Shown here: positions 43,607-56,640 of the stretch, piece by piece
Numbering within the stretch: the stretch's first letter is position 1
Layout of the letters: each line of letters opens with the position of its first letter
Assembly (NCBI GenBank): GCA_944989445.1
Contig: CALYLW010000014.1
Coordinates: 4,161,970-4,225,969 of the forward strand
Reading direction: 5' to 3'
DNA from: Ampullaceana balthica
Lineage: Eukaryota > Mollusca > Gastropoda > Lymnaeidae
DNA length: 64,000 bases
Notes under the pieces: generated by a model
What the model saw: only the letters and a program-made list of their open reading frames with translations
Told to the model about the DNA's origin: nothing
The model's database searches: none
Translations under genes and position numbers: made by a program

Positions 43607-45770
43607 ATTATTAATACATTTTATAATGCTTAACATTAAAAACAGGAGAATGATGGTGGTAAACATGTGTAGAATACACTAGAAAGTGCCATCATCAACT
43701 TCAGGAGGTCGCCTGCAAAAACAAAATCAAGAATCACGATAAGTTTTTCACCAGAGATTCCCAAACTTTGACGATTCCCGACCCCCAATTACTGCATGCA
43801 GTTCAAGGTACCCAACGTCAAATTTCTAACAAAAATTGTTTTGTTTTTTGGTTAATCAATTCAATTTTTAAAATTAATAAGAAACTCTTCAGTAACTTCA
43901 CTGGTAATTTAAAGAAAAAATATTTGGTTGATATAATCATTAACAACATATTCGAAGTTAAGACCACGTAAAATAACCGCAGAAAATAGAACGAGGAATT
44001 GGTTCGAGGAAGCATTGGACAATAGATAATATGGTTAAATATTGGAAGTAACGAGGGTTTGTTTATTTTACATTTCAATAATTAGCTTCAATCATAACTT
44101 CTATAGCTGTAACGGTTTCTTAAATCCGTTTTAAACGGTCCACTGCTTTTCATCGCGTCCTTAATAAATGTCGCATAATGCTTCTTAACACTAGAAGAAC
44201 CTTTGGGTGAACTATGGACGGGGCACACAGACCTGAAATTCAAGTTATGTTTCATCATATTACAAATTCAACTCCACCCCACTCCCTCTCCCACAGGACA
44301 AAAACTAATTGTCGTGGAGACAGATGAAAGTGAAAAAAACTCGTCCCTCCAAAACTGCTAACTTATTTAATTATCTGAGCACCGTTCTGGGTTATTCCCA
44401 ATTTCGAAATTCTCAAGTTTAACTTAAACTTAAATAAGCAATCCAAAAATATATATTTTAAAAAAAAAGTTAAGATACTGGCATCTATATACAATATAAA
44501 TAAGATAATTTCAGAAAGTTATTAAAAGTATGATTTGAGAATCCTTGATTAATGGAAATCAGAGCATGCCATGCAAGTTAGAGAACTTAATTTGGTTTAG
44601 AGAAGCGATTATAAGGAGAGGGGGAAGTGAGTGCTGGAATGTTTACGGAATTGTTAATAATCAATCTATCGCACTCTCTGCGGTTGGGTCAGAGATATTG
44701 GTGGGCCTTTTAGATCGTGCGGGATGACTTAGTTCTGGGACGCTAAAACAGGTTGCTCCGTATAAATCGAGTCAGTGAAGTCGGGGGTCTTGAACGGAGT
44801 TTTAAACTAGGACGCATTAGTCCGAGCCGCAAAGATTGGTCGCTCAGGACGCAGCTAGCCAGTTGATTGCCACTCTGATAAAATAACTTGAGTTATTTTG
44901 TTTTTCTGGAATGAAAGGAAACTGATAACATGTTACATTTTACGTAGCATCTTCACGGCAGGCTTTTTTTTTACACGCAGAATATTTAGACATCGGGGTT
45001 TTTAAAAAATAAGGATGTCACCACATAGGGCAGGTGCTGTATGGGAAGATATGGTATGTGATGGGGTGCGGCGAAGGTAATTGTAAATGGTAAATGAAAA
45101 AATAAATAAACGTAAATTGTAAGTTTTTCAGTTTCATAAGCTGACTGGTTTAATGAAACTATACATATAAATGAGAAACTTGTATAATTTGAATGTTTGA
45201 GTAATGTGACAAAAAGTGTTATATTTTAGAAACTTAGTCAAACAAATGGTAAGTGTAAAAAATATCGTCGAATAATTTGTTAGAGCTCGAGGCTAAGTTC
45301 AATTATATTTATAAGCTGTGCAGAATAAAGAAAATAAAGAAGCAAAAATCTATTTTCATAACACTATCGACAATTTTACACTTTAAACCCCTCTTTGACA
45401 CTAGACGCAATACTCAAGATCTTACAAAATGAAGAGAGTCAAGTCAATTATCTTCTCTTTTGATTGAGATAAAACTTGAAAGTCTGTAAAACGATTTTTT
45501 CTGTGCTAAAGGGGTCGTAAATATAACGACTTGGTTGAACCAAAGTTTTATTTCAAGGTTGTGTTCAAATTATAGGCATGTGATGTGATAAACGGGCATT
45601 TGAGAAAAAATCGATAATATTTTTTAACGACGTAATTCTCGAAAAATATGTAGCCGAGTGGTGGTTTAACTGGGAACAATAGAACCCAACAAAGTGTGGA
45701 ACTCCAGCAGTCCGATTGATAGCAGTATTTTATTTTTACAACAAATCAACCACGTCATATCCTGCTTGCT
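43607..45770. other. Presumed intron; nothing recognised
   Basis: AT-rich. Short frames in both strands carry no motif. No inverted ends found. Confidence 0.45.
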
Positions 45771-45773
45771 CAC

Positions 45774-45850
<77 letters not shown>

Positions 45851-45889
45851 GCACGCACACACACACACACAACACACACACACACACAA
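45771..45889. repeat. (AC)n microsatellite
   Basis: About 120 bp of AC with a few GCAC interruptions. Open frames over it are repeat artefacts. Confidence 0.98.
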
Positions 45890-47730
45890 ACCGTTCCTCT
45901 CACGCCACTTCCTTCTCGTGCATCTCGGCGCGACGCAAAATAGTGCGGGTGCGCACTAATACAAATTATTTTTAAAAAGCAAGAGAAAAAATAAGCATAA
46001 AAGTTAAAGAAGGTTTAAGAAATGTTTGTTTTTTTTTAAACCGACAAGTTGGTTTGAACTCTGACCATTCACCCATCCCTGAGGATATACGACAGTTATG
46101 ATCGTACTGCTAAAACACGACTTGTTTTGTTAACTATTGACATCTCCTGTAAAGCAGACAGTTTTGTGAACAAATAGAAAAAAAAGGTATCCATTTTGTT
46201 TTGTTTACCCCTTACGATCCTGAAAACAATATCATAACTGATTTTTTTTTATATTAACCCATTATCCCTGTTTGTGTGTGTGTGTACGGGAATTCCATTT
46301 ATTTTGTTATTTATGCTGCTTAAAGTTTTTAAAAAAGCTAATAGATAATTCGACAAATAATCTATTGTTGGATTAAATTCTCTATGCGTCATTGACGCCA
46401 CTAATATGTGTTCCAATCCTAAGTTTCGTAAAGACTCTCAATTCTAAATTAGTTTATAATGTTTGGCCCCAGGTAAACACCGACACAGTACATCTTGATA
46501 TCAAATTAATTTTTATTTTTGATGCATCAACATTTGACGCCACAGCGCCAAGCTTCATGTACCTAATGGCCGAACTCGGTCCTCGGGCAGAGACTTCGGA
46601 AACCTCTGCCGAAGAGACCCATTAAAACTGGTTATAACTACAGCCAGACTGGCCGACGTCGCACAGGGTGCACCCACCTTTAAAGTTCAACCGGTGCGGA
46701 TGTATTTCATTTAAGTATTAAAACGTAAATTTTTTTTTATTGTGGAGAAAAAAAATATCTTTGAAAAAAAAAGTAGCTTTACTTTAACATGTTGCCAAGA
46801 CATCGTACGTGCGGGCGGCGAAACATTCTCGAGGCAAATGAAAGTGTGTGTGTGTGTGTGTGTGTGGGGGGGGGTTAGTGAAATGAATGTTCTTGAACAT
46901 TTCAATGTCCCCCGATCCTTAGATGAAAAAAAAAGGGGGGGGGTAGTAGAGGCTAGAGGAGGTGAGAATGTTATTCTTTCACTATTACTGCCACGCACGG
47001 TTTGGCGCACACGATTTATCAACATCAACCGAGAGTGGTTTATGATTTCTAAAGCGTGCATCAAAGGTTCTCAAACAGTACATTAATGAGGACGGATGTA
47101 GCAGCTCTGCGTGTGCGTAGATTCGAGGAGACGTTACATTCATCGGAAAATTGATAAACTCAACTCGTCAAATTGGGCGGGGGGGGGGAGGGGGAGATGT
47201 GATAAAAATTTGTGAGAACCACCGTCTCACAATATAACTGGTATTTTTCCGGTAAGAAACGTTTTCAATATTTTATAGTAGACTGTAAACAACAACATAC
47301 TGGTGAATGCATGCATACTTCGACCTCTTCGGTTACATTTCTATCGTAAGTCGTAGATGAGAATTCTCCCCCTCCAACAACTATAACTATATTTCGTTTC
47401 ATCAAACGCTTCTTTTAGGTGCACTGCGCATGACGTCATGTTCCTAAAAAAGGAGCTGTTTCAGACGTCTTGAGCGTGAGGCATTTAATTATTGTACTTT
47501 CGATTCACCAATCAGCGGCTTGGTGTTTGACGTATGCAGCCTCTCTTGTCTTCCGAAACCAATAACAACCAGACGACAATACGAGAGCATTTCGATTTCC
47601 CGTAAATATTGATTTACAAACTCTATTTACAGAACAACACCGTTGAGCTGATGCATTCCTTTGTTGTTGTTGTTCCCCCCCCCCTCTCTCTTATTCAGGT
47701 TTGAAACAACTTCATCGTTTCAGTAAAAAT

Positions 47731-47758
47731 GGGGGTGGGGTGGGGGTGAGGGGTGGGT
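47731..47758 (+). other. G-quadruplex-prone tract
   Basis: Five runs of three to five G separated by T or TGA, which fits a tight G-quadruplex pattern with loops of 1-3 bases. No gene context shows a role. Confidence 0.6.
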
Positions 47759-48172
47759 GTGAGGGGGTTGTGTGAACCAGAGCAGCATTTTTTTTCAAAT
47801 TTGCGAGAAGGATGGGGAGCGATATGTTTGAGTGAAATTATGATTTGTCAATTAATTTCTTTGCCGAAAGCTGCACAAAATTAGTTCCGCCCCTGGCGAC
47901 TTAAAAAAAACAAAAACAACAACAACAACACAAAAACCGACTAGTCAGTGGTTGGAATTTCGAACAATTGAAATGCTCCATCATCATTTAAGAAAATAGA
48001 TTGTTTATGTCACTGTCTTTTGAGGGTGATTAAAAAAAATAGATGTTGGTGTTGCCTTGGAATTTCCGCTCAATTTCAACTCTAGCAGAAGATCGTCTTC
48101 CAGGAATTGATTAAACTTCTATTATAAGAAAGAAGGCAAAGTAGAGCTTATTTTAGATCAACTTTTAATCAG

Positions 48173-48262
48173 TTCCGTAGGGTTGTGATAAAGCCAGACA
48201 TCTAAGCCAAGCATCAACTCCGTAGGGCTGTGATAAAGCCAGACATCTAAGCAACGCATTAA
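48173..48262. repeat. Two-copy 46-bp tandem duplication
   Basis: TCCGTAGGGTTGTGATAAAG and CCAGACATCTAAGC occur twice in a row with few changes. Confidence 0.85.
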
Positions 48263-50129
48263 CAGCAACAGCAACCTCTTCTGCCCCCACCCAACTCACA
48301 TACGTGTCAATTATTTAAGTTTTCAGATGAAACTTCTAAACGAATATGTCATATGGGTTTTTTAAAATCAATCTCTTATTTTCCGTTGGGACTTTTAATG
48401 GCTATATTACTTTTAGATCAGCCGCCTTTCTTTAAAAACATTTATTTCCGTATTTAAAAAATTATAAAAGGAATGAATAAAAACAACAACCAGCAAAGTC
48501 TGAAGGTGATGGATTCTATTTTAAAAAAAGAAAAATTAACATTTTACTTTATAATTACAATAAGTTGTCATATGCTAATTGCTTTTATTTTTAACTAAAT
48601 TTCATCGTCAAGGTACTTTTCCACAAAAGAATATATATATATTTTTTGTTATAGTATTAAATTTTTTTAGAAACTTTAATAAAAATAATTTCCAATAAAT
48701 AATTCGAAACTTCCCTAAATGATGTCTAACATATTGTTGACCGCTCTGACTCGATGTCAGTTAGGGACAAAGTGAGGACCCTTGATAAGGAGTTCCAGCA
48801 CTTAGTGGACCCTCACAGTTTGAATACATGACAATACCCTCACTTCGCCAGTCTTTTTAACAGCGAGATCACTCCCACAATTTGATTTACTACTCGTGAG
48901 TTGTCTGGCTTTGATTCAGTCACGGAAAGTCAACGGGACACGAAACCCTTCTGAAAATGAACTTTCCGAATTTGTTAGGGTATTGGTGGTGCGGTCTCAT
49001 CCCTTAGAGTTTAGAGCATTCATTTTTTTCACTTGTCATAAACATCTGCTAATGTATTGCAAGATAAGGCATTGATCTTGGCATTGAAACTTACGATGTA
49101 GGCTAATGAAATACTTTAAAGTAATCCAAGGATTTGGCAGAATAAAATTTTAAAAAGTAATCTTTCTAGGGGAATGAAAGTTTTGTCATTTTAATCGGAA
49201 CTATTATTACTAGTACTGTTTTTTTTATAGTTATGGCTAATTTTTTTTCAGAACTACTACAACACCAAATGCTACTATTTCATTACTATTTCTTCTACCC
49301 TTTTATAGTATTTATCGACCCATGGAAATTAATGGACTAAAATCAACCTAAACCCAACCATGGGCTTTTAGGAAATCTTACAACGTTAAGATTACCGGAA
49401 ATTCCCGGGGGGCGCACCACGGCTGTCTTCTAAATGGTGTGAAAGATCTCAGCGTATTCCCATAATATTGTCCTTCTGTGAAGTAAAGCTGACTATAAAT
49501 TAAAGGAACACTCCCTGTCATGACAAATGACCTAAATGTTCCTGTGCCAAACGTTAGCTAACACTTACCGGTGTAACAGGCCAGATTAAACCCCTGACCA
49601 GAATATACCCGGGTATAATCTGGCCTAGGCCAGAATATACCCCCGGGGTTAAACTGGCCTAGGCCAGAATATACCCCCTCAGGCCAGAATATACCCCTTT
49701 GACAACATGGGGACATATAGTAAAAAATGGATGTATTACTTTTTAGACTTTCTCTTCATGTTTTAGCTCTGTCAAAGAAATTAAACTCTTTTCTTAAGTA
49801 GCAGAATTGTTTTAATTAAAATAAAATAATAATTATAAAATATTTTACGATGAATGAAAGGAGCATTAAATTTTATTTGAAAATGATGATGTAGTTGTCT
49901 CGTTTTGAAAATATTGAATCTTATATAATTTTGATGATTCAAGATCAAAAGTTACAGTGTATGCAAATATTTATGAAATCATCCGTTTTTTTCTTTTTTT
50001 TAAAATTTAAAATTAACATAATCAAGCACTACATGATTATTTTAAAACTATAATTTAAGACTGGTTTTATTTGTTGCTTTTCAAACGCGTGTTAACACTT
50101 TGGATTCCTTACCATAATCGTATTTTATC

Positions 50130-50760
50130 ATTTAGAGACGCTCCTTCTATAAAGAAGATTATTACGTCCTAGGCTTTTCATTGGTTTATATCTAGTTTTG
50201 AATTTGTATTAGAGTTTTAAATGTTGATAGTGTTAGTTTCAAATGTTGACAGTGTTGGTTTTAAATGTTGATAGAGTTGGTTTTAAATGTTGATAGTGTT
50301 GGTTTTAAATGTTGATAGTGTTGGTTTTAAGTGTTGATAGAGTTGGTTTTAAATGTTGATAGTGTTAGTTTTAAATGTTGATCGTGTTAGTTTTTAATGT
50401 TGATAGAGTTGGTTTTAAATGTTGATTGTGTTAGTTTTAAATGTTGATAGTGTTCGTTTTTAATGTTGACAGTGCTGGTTTTTAATGTTGATAGTGTTGG
50501 TTTTCCTGTTTTCCTCAGCCAACCCATTCCCCACTTTGATTCAAGTTGTCATGTAGCTGTTATGTAGTTGTTATGTAGTTGTCATGTAGTTGTTATGTAT
50601 TGCCAGTGTTCAAGTTTTGAATTACTTTATCTCTGAGGAGGATATGGTTGTCCTCTGTTCCTGTCAGAATGTAACGTATGGCCCTGAAGTAACCTTCCCT
50701 CCCCCTTTTAATATGTACACTGTACACCTTGGTTGTTCAAGATCTCGATTGCGGTCATAA
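50130..50760 (-). mobile_element. Non-LTR retrotransposon tail remnant expanded by a minisatellite
   Basis: Flanks shared with copies at 4630 and 15592 (CTCCTTCTATAAAGAAGATTATT-type start; CCAACCCATTCC and WNGLP-like tail on the minus strand). The stretch that encodes NTINIFKT in the relatives is here multiplied as a 22-bp tandem repeat. It lies in the loop of the foldback element. Confidence 0.55.
50215..50510. repeat. 22-bp minisatellite inside a LINE remnant
   Basis: About 13 copies of TTTTAAATGTTGATAGTGTTGG with G/A and A/T variants. A single copy of the same sequence (TTTTAAAATGTTGATACTGTT) exists in the LINE tail at about 4713-4733, which shows the source. Confidence 0.9.
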
Positions 50761-51749
50761 TATACAAACTTGTCAAAAGTAAGGTCAAGAGTTGTGCTAA
50801 GACGCTTTCTTCTTGAAATTGTTAGTGGGTTAAAAGTCCTAAACTGCATTTATTTTGAGACAGGTTGTGTCACGATGATATCTGTTTCTTCAACTGTGTT
50901 TTCTTGTTCTTTTTGTTGTATGCTCCCATTGACATTACCTTTAACAGAGTCATCAGGGAACTGATTGGGTGAAGAAACCTGTTAATTGCCGTAAACTTCT
51001 ACGTTACTGACATTGTCGGTGTTTTTTAGTATTTTGTCAGTCGATATATTCTTTAGCTACACTCTTCCCTTGTTAAATGATTCTACCACGAGGTAGGGAC
51101 CAATCCATCAGGGTTCCATGATTTATATTTACGCCTTTCAAAAGAAATTAGGCTGGTTTTAAATAAAATAATAGGGCGCGACGAGATCAGAGGTTCTTTT
51201 GAATACAGATTAAAGGGAACGCATCCGTGCTTCATAAGAATAGATAAATGCATAGAAAGCGGACAATCCAACATTGACGAAATCCAATAAGGATGGCCGT
51301 ACTGTTTTAAGGGTAACACGTAAAAATGAATTGCGCTGATTTAAAAAATAACAATAATTTGCGCTACTGGAACAAAGGTTTCTTTTGAATGTCTTAAGAC
51401 GCCACAAAGGCAACCGAGCTACAGATAAAGGTTCGAAAATACGACAAGCAACATGGGATGAAGTAAAACGATGTTTCCCACACTTTATTCGGCCTATTCT
51501 TTTAACTATTTTGCAGATCAGTGTATATTCTGATATATTTTTAAAATAGGGAAAGTGCCATAATATGTTTATTTCAAAAGCAAAATGAAGATCGCCCTAA
51601 ACCATGGTTGCCAGTAACATTGAAAATGTATGCCCGGAAAAAACATTCATGCATAATTTAATTCAATACTTAAAAAAAATATTTATTGTCATACTTAAAA
51701 TAATTAAACATAATGATTTGATTAATACGCGAGGTACACGAAAAAAATG
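50761..51749. other. Loop of the foldback element, unrecognised
   Basis: Minus-strand frames at 51083-51413 read partly protein-like but have no recognised domain and are not linked by splice signals. They might be a fragment of an element-encoded protein. No function is assigned. Confidence 0.35.
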
Positions 51750-52537
51750 TTCGCAAGTGTTTGAAAAGCTACAACTGTAGTCCCTATCGCGCTTAAATTA
51801 CTTTTTTTAAAAAAATAATTCATGTATTGTATCAACTTTACAATTTAAAAAAACGCTGATTCCATCTATACTTGTGTAGATTGTAACTTTAGCTAAAAAG
51901 TTACCATCCTATCAGACATCGTAATAAAAGAAATTATTTTATTATTGTTAATAAAACATCTTTCCTACTTAAGTAATGAGTTTAACTTCTCTGACATAGC
52001 TAAAACTCTAATAGAATGTCTATATAGTCATTCAGTCATTTTTTACTATATATCCTCATGTTGTCAAAGGGGTATATTCTGGCCTGGAGGGGTATAATCT
52101 GGCCTAGGCCAGTTTAACCCCCGGGGTATATTCTGGCCTAGGCCAGATTATACCCGGGTATATTCTGGCCTAGGCCAGTTTATACCCGGGTATATTCTGG
52201 TCGGGGGTTTAATCTGGCCTGTTACACCGGGATGAAGCTAATGGTCAAAATGTATGTATTAAACAGTGGTTCTAGCATTATTCGCGAATTTAAATAAAAA
52301 CATTAAAACATGAAAGCTGAAAAATTGCAGCAACCCATTTCATGTGTTTTTCGCCCCGTTCCAAGCATCAATAATTTATATTGAAGCCATTTTCTAGATT
52401 GGGGGAAAGAACATCCGAGATTTAGTTTAGAAGAAACGAGTGAACACTCTTGTTCCGCTTTCTGTCGTTAGACTTAGACGTATTGTCATTGTTACACTAA
52501 CACGGAAGAAGAGGGATTACCATGAATGAACAGAAAA

Positions 52538-52696
52538 TAATCTAAAGAATGAAAAGTAAATAATCTAAAGAATGAAAAGTAAATAATCTAAAGAATGAAA
52601 AGTAAATAATCTAAAGAATTAAAAGTAAATAATCTAAAGAATTAAAAGTAAATAATCTAAAGAATTAAAAGTAAATAATCTAAAGAATTAAAACTA
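52538..52696. repeat. 23-bp minisatellite
   Basis: About seven copies of TAATCTAAAGAATGAAAAGTAAA; later copies have AATTAAAAG. Confidence 0.95.
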
Positions 52697-52817
52697 ATAT
52701 CTTCAATAGACAGCTCAGTATGAAACATGTGGTTTGTATTTGTATTGATCAACCCAAACAATCCATGGCAACAACTTTTACTTCCTCTTACATTTTTTTT
52801 TAAAAAAAGCCTTTAAA

Positions 52818-53064
52818 GGGGCGGCTGGATAGCTGAGGGGCGTGGGATCGATTCCACGTTAAAGCCACTATAAAAATGTTGATGAATGACTTACGCTAAG
52901 AAAGTCCTCCGCTGACCTGGAGAGGGATGGGCGCCGCCAGGTCTATCAAGCCCGAGAATGTTCTAATGGAAACATTAGAACCCCTACGACTAACGACCAC
53001 GAGGTTATGGGACTTTAAAAAAAAATAATAAATAAATTATAATAATAATAATAATAATTTTAAA
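52818..53064 (+). mobile_element. tRNA-like SINE
   Basis: The head has an A-box-like TGGATAGCTGAGG and a B-box GGGATCGATTCC inside a T-arm-like hairpin CGTGG/CCACG. The tail domain includes a perfect 9-bp hairpin GTTCTAATG-GAAA-CATTAGAAC (52959-52980) with a GNRA-type loop. It ends in an A-rich stretch and a (TAA)n-type run. The order of tRNA head, body and A/T-rich tail is that of a SINE. Only one copy is seen here. Confidence 0.55.
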
Positions 53065-56000
53065 AAAAGGAATATAAAAATGCTGTCTTTTCAATGTTAT
53101 TAAACTTATAACAGCTTTGGAAGAAATATGTTTTTTTTGGTGCTTTTTAAAAAAAAACCTTTTTTCCCATTCACCAGCGACGATCATTTTTAAAAATTCA
53201 ACTGTCTCGTTTACCTTAGAAATTCAAAATAAGTTAAAAAAACTTCGCGGCCGGTTCAGCGCTCAGGTGAGATTCTTTGAATCCCCACATCCAAGGAAAA
53301 CGGATCCGTGTGCCTTCTCGGAGTCCGTCCACGTCTGCAGTAGATTATCTCTTCCCCAGTATCGTGGTGACACAACTGGCTTCTATCGGAGGGCTCCGAG
53401 AACAGCCAGTGCACGGAAATAGCTCACGGGGTACATGTCCGCTTTGTGGACGGAACGATAACAAACTGGATCCCCATTGGAATGAGTTTTAGAATCGTCT
53501 CACGTGAACCGCAATTTTATCGCTGCTTTAAAATATATTAAATGATCGCTGTTGGTTGTTGAAGGAGTTGGATACCTCGTCGTTAAGTCTATATTTTCTG
53601 TACAACTTGCCTTCTTATCATTAACACAAGACCGACGCGATGAAAAAAAGCTGCAAAAAGAGAAAAATAAAAGCCAACGTAATTCTTTCGGTAAACGAAA
53701 AATGGATCCACCGACATGCAAATTTTAACTCTGCTGTCCTAGATTTTGTCTCCCACGGTCAGTGCATCCTCAGTCCACGGCCAAGATCAAATCAGGACAT
53801 ACCAACCCACTTTTAAAAATAAACCTATACTTCACTGTGTGTCTTTACACGCCCCTGCCCATTCTTCTAAAATTAAACATCATTGTCTTGAATGCACTCT
53901 CTCTCTACCTGTCTGTTTGATAAAAAAAATATTACCTGTATCTCGCGCCTTGTCTAGGGTGACATTAACAACCTGCTAATGTTTGGCATTACAAATTGTT
54001 CCCCCTTATCGATATTTTCTCGACACGCTTGACAAACTGTTGTTCCCCAATGTCATGGTTTATTTTCATTCTTTTTTTTTCTCGATGTTTTCCACCTTCT
54101 GATTTGCACGTTCTATTATATCCATCCCAATATCTATTGAAATTTATCCCCCCCCCCTGCTTAGCAGCATTATCCACCCCCAAATCACTTCACATTATCC
54201 ACCCCCTACTTCACTTCGCATTATCCGCCCTTACCTCACTTCGCAATTATCCGCCCCTACTTCTCTTAGCATTATCCACATTTGTCACTCGCATCAAGAT
54301 CCCGTCTTTCCTCCTAAGAATCATATTGAGAAGACGAATGTTTCATACATACAGATTAGCCCACATATTGAGAAGACGAATGTTTGATACATACAGATTA
54401 GCCCACATATTTAATCACCGACATAAACGTTCCTAATCCGACTGTTTGCATGTGTGTGGGGGGAGATGTTCGAGAATAAGGAATACTAGCTCCATATTGC
54501 TTTTCTTTATTTGTTGCGTGAGTGTGAATGATTGTGTGTGTGTGTTGGGGGGGGGGCGGGTAAAATCTGAGGTATAAATGGACAAGGCTATTGTCTTTAT
54601 GAAAATAAACAACCGCAATATTCCAGTAGGTGTTAGGGCGAGACAGACATTTGTTTATCTAACTTTTAGCGTCCAAGTCTGCGCCACGCGTTGCTGGCTT
54701 GTCTGTCTGGGATCAGTATCGCCCTCACGCCTACCATTGTCGGCTGTGATGAAACCATAGGCGTGTCGTGTGTTATGAGTTCGTGGGGGCCATGCGAACT
54801 CCTCATGTTGAGCGCGAGGCTGAGTTTGAGGAAAAGGAACAAAAATAACAGTCAATGTAATTCACGTCGTCTCCATTAGATTAAGCCCCGCTCCCCACAC
54901 CTATGATGAAATGATATTACATAGTGTTTCACTGTATTGCCCTGTCTGGCAGATCATATGCACTCATTGTCTACAATCGGCTACTGAACAAGGTCAGCAT
55001 TGTCTCAACCAATTCCTCAAGCCAAGGAACACATACCGGAATGTTTGTTGGATCAGGATGTACTTATTTCATTGAATGATTAAAACAAAACAAATTATAG
55101 TCTTAAAGAGTGTACAGCTAGCTGGCTGTTCTAAACATTCGCAAAATTTTGTCAGAGAATTCTAAAAGTTTTGCTTAAGAGCTGCCAACATCGGGGCGTT
55201 GAATCTTCGTAAGCTGTTTCCCATTTATTAAAAACAAATCGGAGTATGACTGTGCAGATAACTATAAAAAAAATACAAATATTTTACTGGTCCGCCCCGG
55301 GTGCATTTTAAAAAATATTTCGCCCCCGGGTAAACTCCTTTACTTCTGTAGCTTTTGCACGCAAAAATTACGGGATGGCGAGGCGCAATAAGCTAAATAT
55401 TAATGTATAACTCTGCCGGTCCTGATGTATTTTTCAATGTAATAGGGTTCCGTCAAGTCGAATTTTTATCCGTTGCTAGAACTAAATCTTCAAAATTCAA
55501 CAAAATTTTTATTACCATCAATAGTTCAAATATTCTACTAACTTTTAAATGAAGGAAGACCCTCAATATATATATTGTAAATATAATATACAATTAAATA
55601 GTCACTGATAGTTTATATTAAACATATTTTTTGTCCAGAAAGGCATAAGGATAAAAAACACATTTCTTTTTCCAATTGCAAAAACAAACACATGCAAATC
55701 CCCCTTCTTTTCATCTGGCATACGAGCCTGAAAAAGCCAGGAAAACCAACACGCTTTCAATATTCAAAATTCAAATAAAAAGCAAGATTAAACATAAACT
55801 ATGAATAAATGCCAGACCCAATAATCTTATTATAGCAGGAACGTCTGTAATGGCCAAGATAAGGCAAAAAGAGAAAATAGCTTTTGTCAAATAATTAATT
55901 GCCAAAATTTATAATTTATTTTCAAAATTTCATTTGTTTTGAAAATAATTTAACGAGTGTGGGAAAAAACCGAAGAGTTGAGTAAGACTCAAATAATCTC

Positions 56001-56316
56001 TTTAAGATTATAAAGAATTTTTTTTTAATATCACGATAACAGTACTTTATGATACTCTCACTGGCGTATGATGAATCTTTAAGGGATGAGACCGCCATTA
56101 GACTAAGTAGAAGGAAATCAATTAAACCAACACGCTCGTTTGTTTGGTTGAGTCTGTTGATCGGGAGAATTCAGGTCTTAAGACTTAAGTCAATGATTTC
56201 ATCAATCTTTAAGTCACTGCAGGAATTCTGTTCTAAAATTTCAATGCCAAATCTTCCTTTTTCATAATAAATTGATATCGATTTTTTTAAAATTTCTGTA
56301 ATTTTATCCTATACAG
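53065..56316. other. Presumed intron; no exon confirmed
   Basis: AT-rich with pyrimidine-rich parts. Small tandem repeats at 54181-54290 (ACTTCGCATTATCCGCCC, about 28 bp) and 54324-54413. Frames at 53117-53492 and 53996-54436 lack domains. Weak GC-rich patches at 54680-54830 hold no supported exon. Confidence 0.45.
54324..54413. repeat. 42-bp tandem duplication
   Basis: CATATTGAGAAGACGAATGT and ACATACAGATTAGCCCA occur twice in tandem. A 42-bp period keeps a frame, but no coding support exists. Confidence 0.9.
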
Positions 56317-56500
56317 CAGTGCTTCTCAAAGTGATGGTCCGCGGACCTGTGCCGGTCCATGGGCCATCCGCTGCCGATCCGCAGATGTTCTCAAAAAAGG
56401 ACCGAAAAATTGTCAGTGCAGGGAAAATAGTGCACCGGTCCCTGGTGCAATGGAAAAAATTCATGCCGGTCCGCCATACTAAAAAGTTTGAGAAGCACTG
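56317..56500. mobile_element. Non-autonomous hAT element, CAGTGCTTC family (copy 2)
   Basis: Starts CAGTGCTTCTCAAAG and ends with its inversion (TTTGAGAAGCACTG); 184 bp. The flanks CTATACAG/CTATACAT match at 7 of 8 as a hAT target duplication. The body is clearly similar to 4937-5122, with GTGCCGGTCC and GTGCACCGGTCC-like motifs. Confidence 0.85.
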
Positions 56501-56640
56501 CTATACATTACAGACACTCATTTAATGCTGAAAATAATTTCAGCCTATACTTTTCCATGATTTATTTTCCCTTGTGTTGGAGGATGTTGAATGTTTTTGT
56601 TTCAGTTTGTTAAATACAGTAGTCCCTCGAATATCGCGGT

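Larger units (their letters stand above)
45890..49567. other. Presumed intron; minor repeats, no exon seen
   Basis: AT-rich with a (TG)n/(G)n run at 46843-46876, a G-quadruplex-prone tract at 47731-47758 and a two-copy repeat at 48173-48262. Frames at 46392-46625 and 46711-47086 have no motif. Confidence 0.45.
49568..52230. mobile_element. Foldback-type element with long composite inverted arms
   Basis: Both ends start CCGGTGTAACAGGCCAGATT. The outer parts (49568-49731 and 52038-52230) are closely similar inverted copies built of alternating CCAGAATATACCC and GGGTATAATCTGGCC modules, with GGCCTAGGCC at the joints; the right arm has one extra module of about 35 bp. Weaker inverted similarity continues inward to roughly 50093 and 51750, so each arm is near 500 bp. 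The loop contains a LINE tail with a 22-bp minisatellite. No transposase is recognised. The target duplication is unclear. Confidence 0.75.

Noticed and set aside
45666..45975. Thr/His- and Cys/Val-repeat frames
   Set aside because: Translations of the (AC)n microsatellite.
51083..51413. Element-encoded protein in the foldback loop
   Set aside because: Two short minus-strand frames look somewhat protein-like, but no domain could be recognised and no continuation found.
53996..54436. 146-codon frame
   Set aside because: Spans pyrimidine-rich DNA and two short tandem duplications; repeats in the peptide come from the 42-bp duplication.
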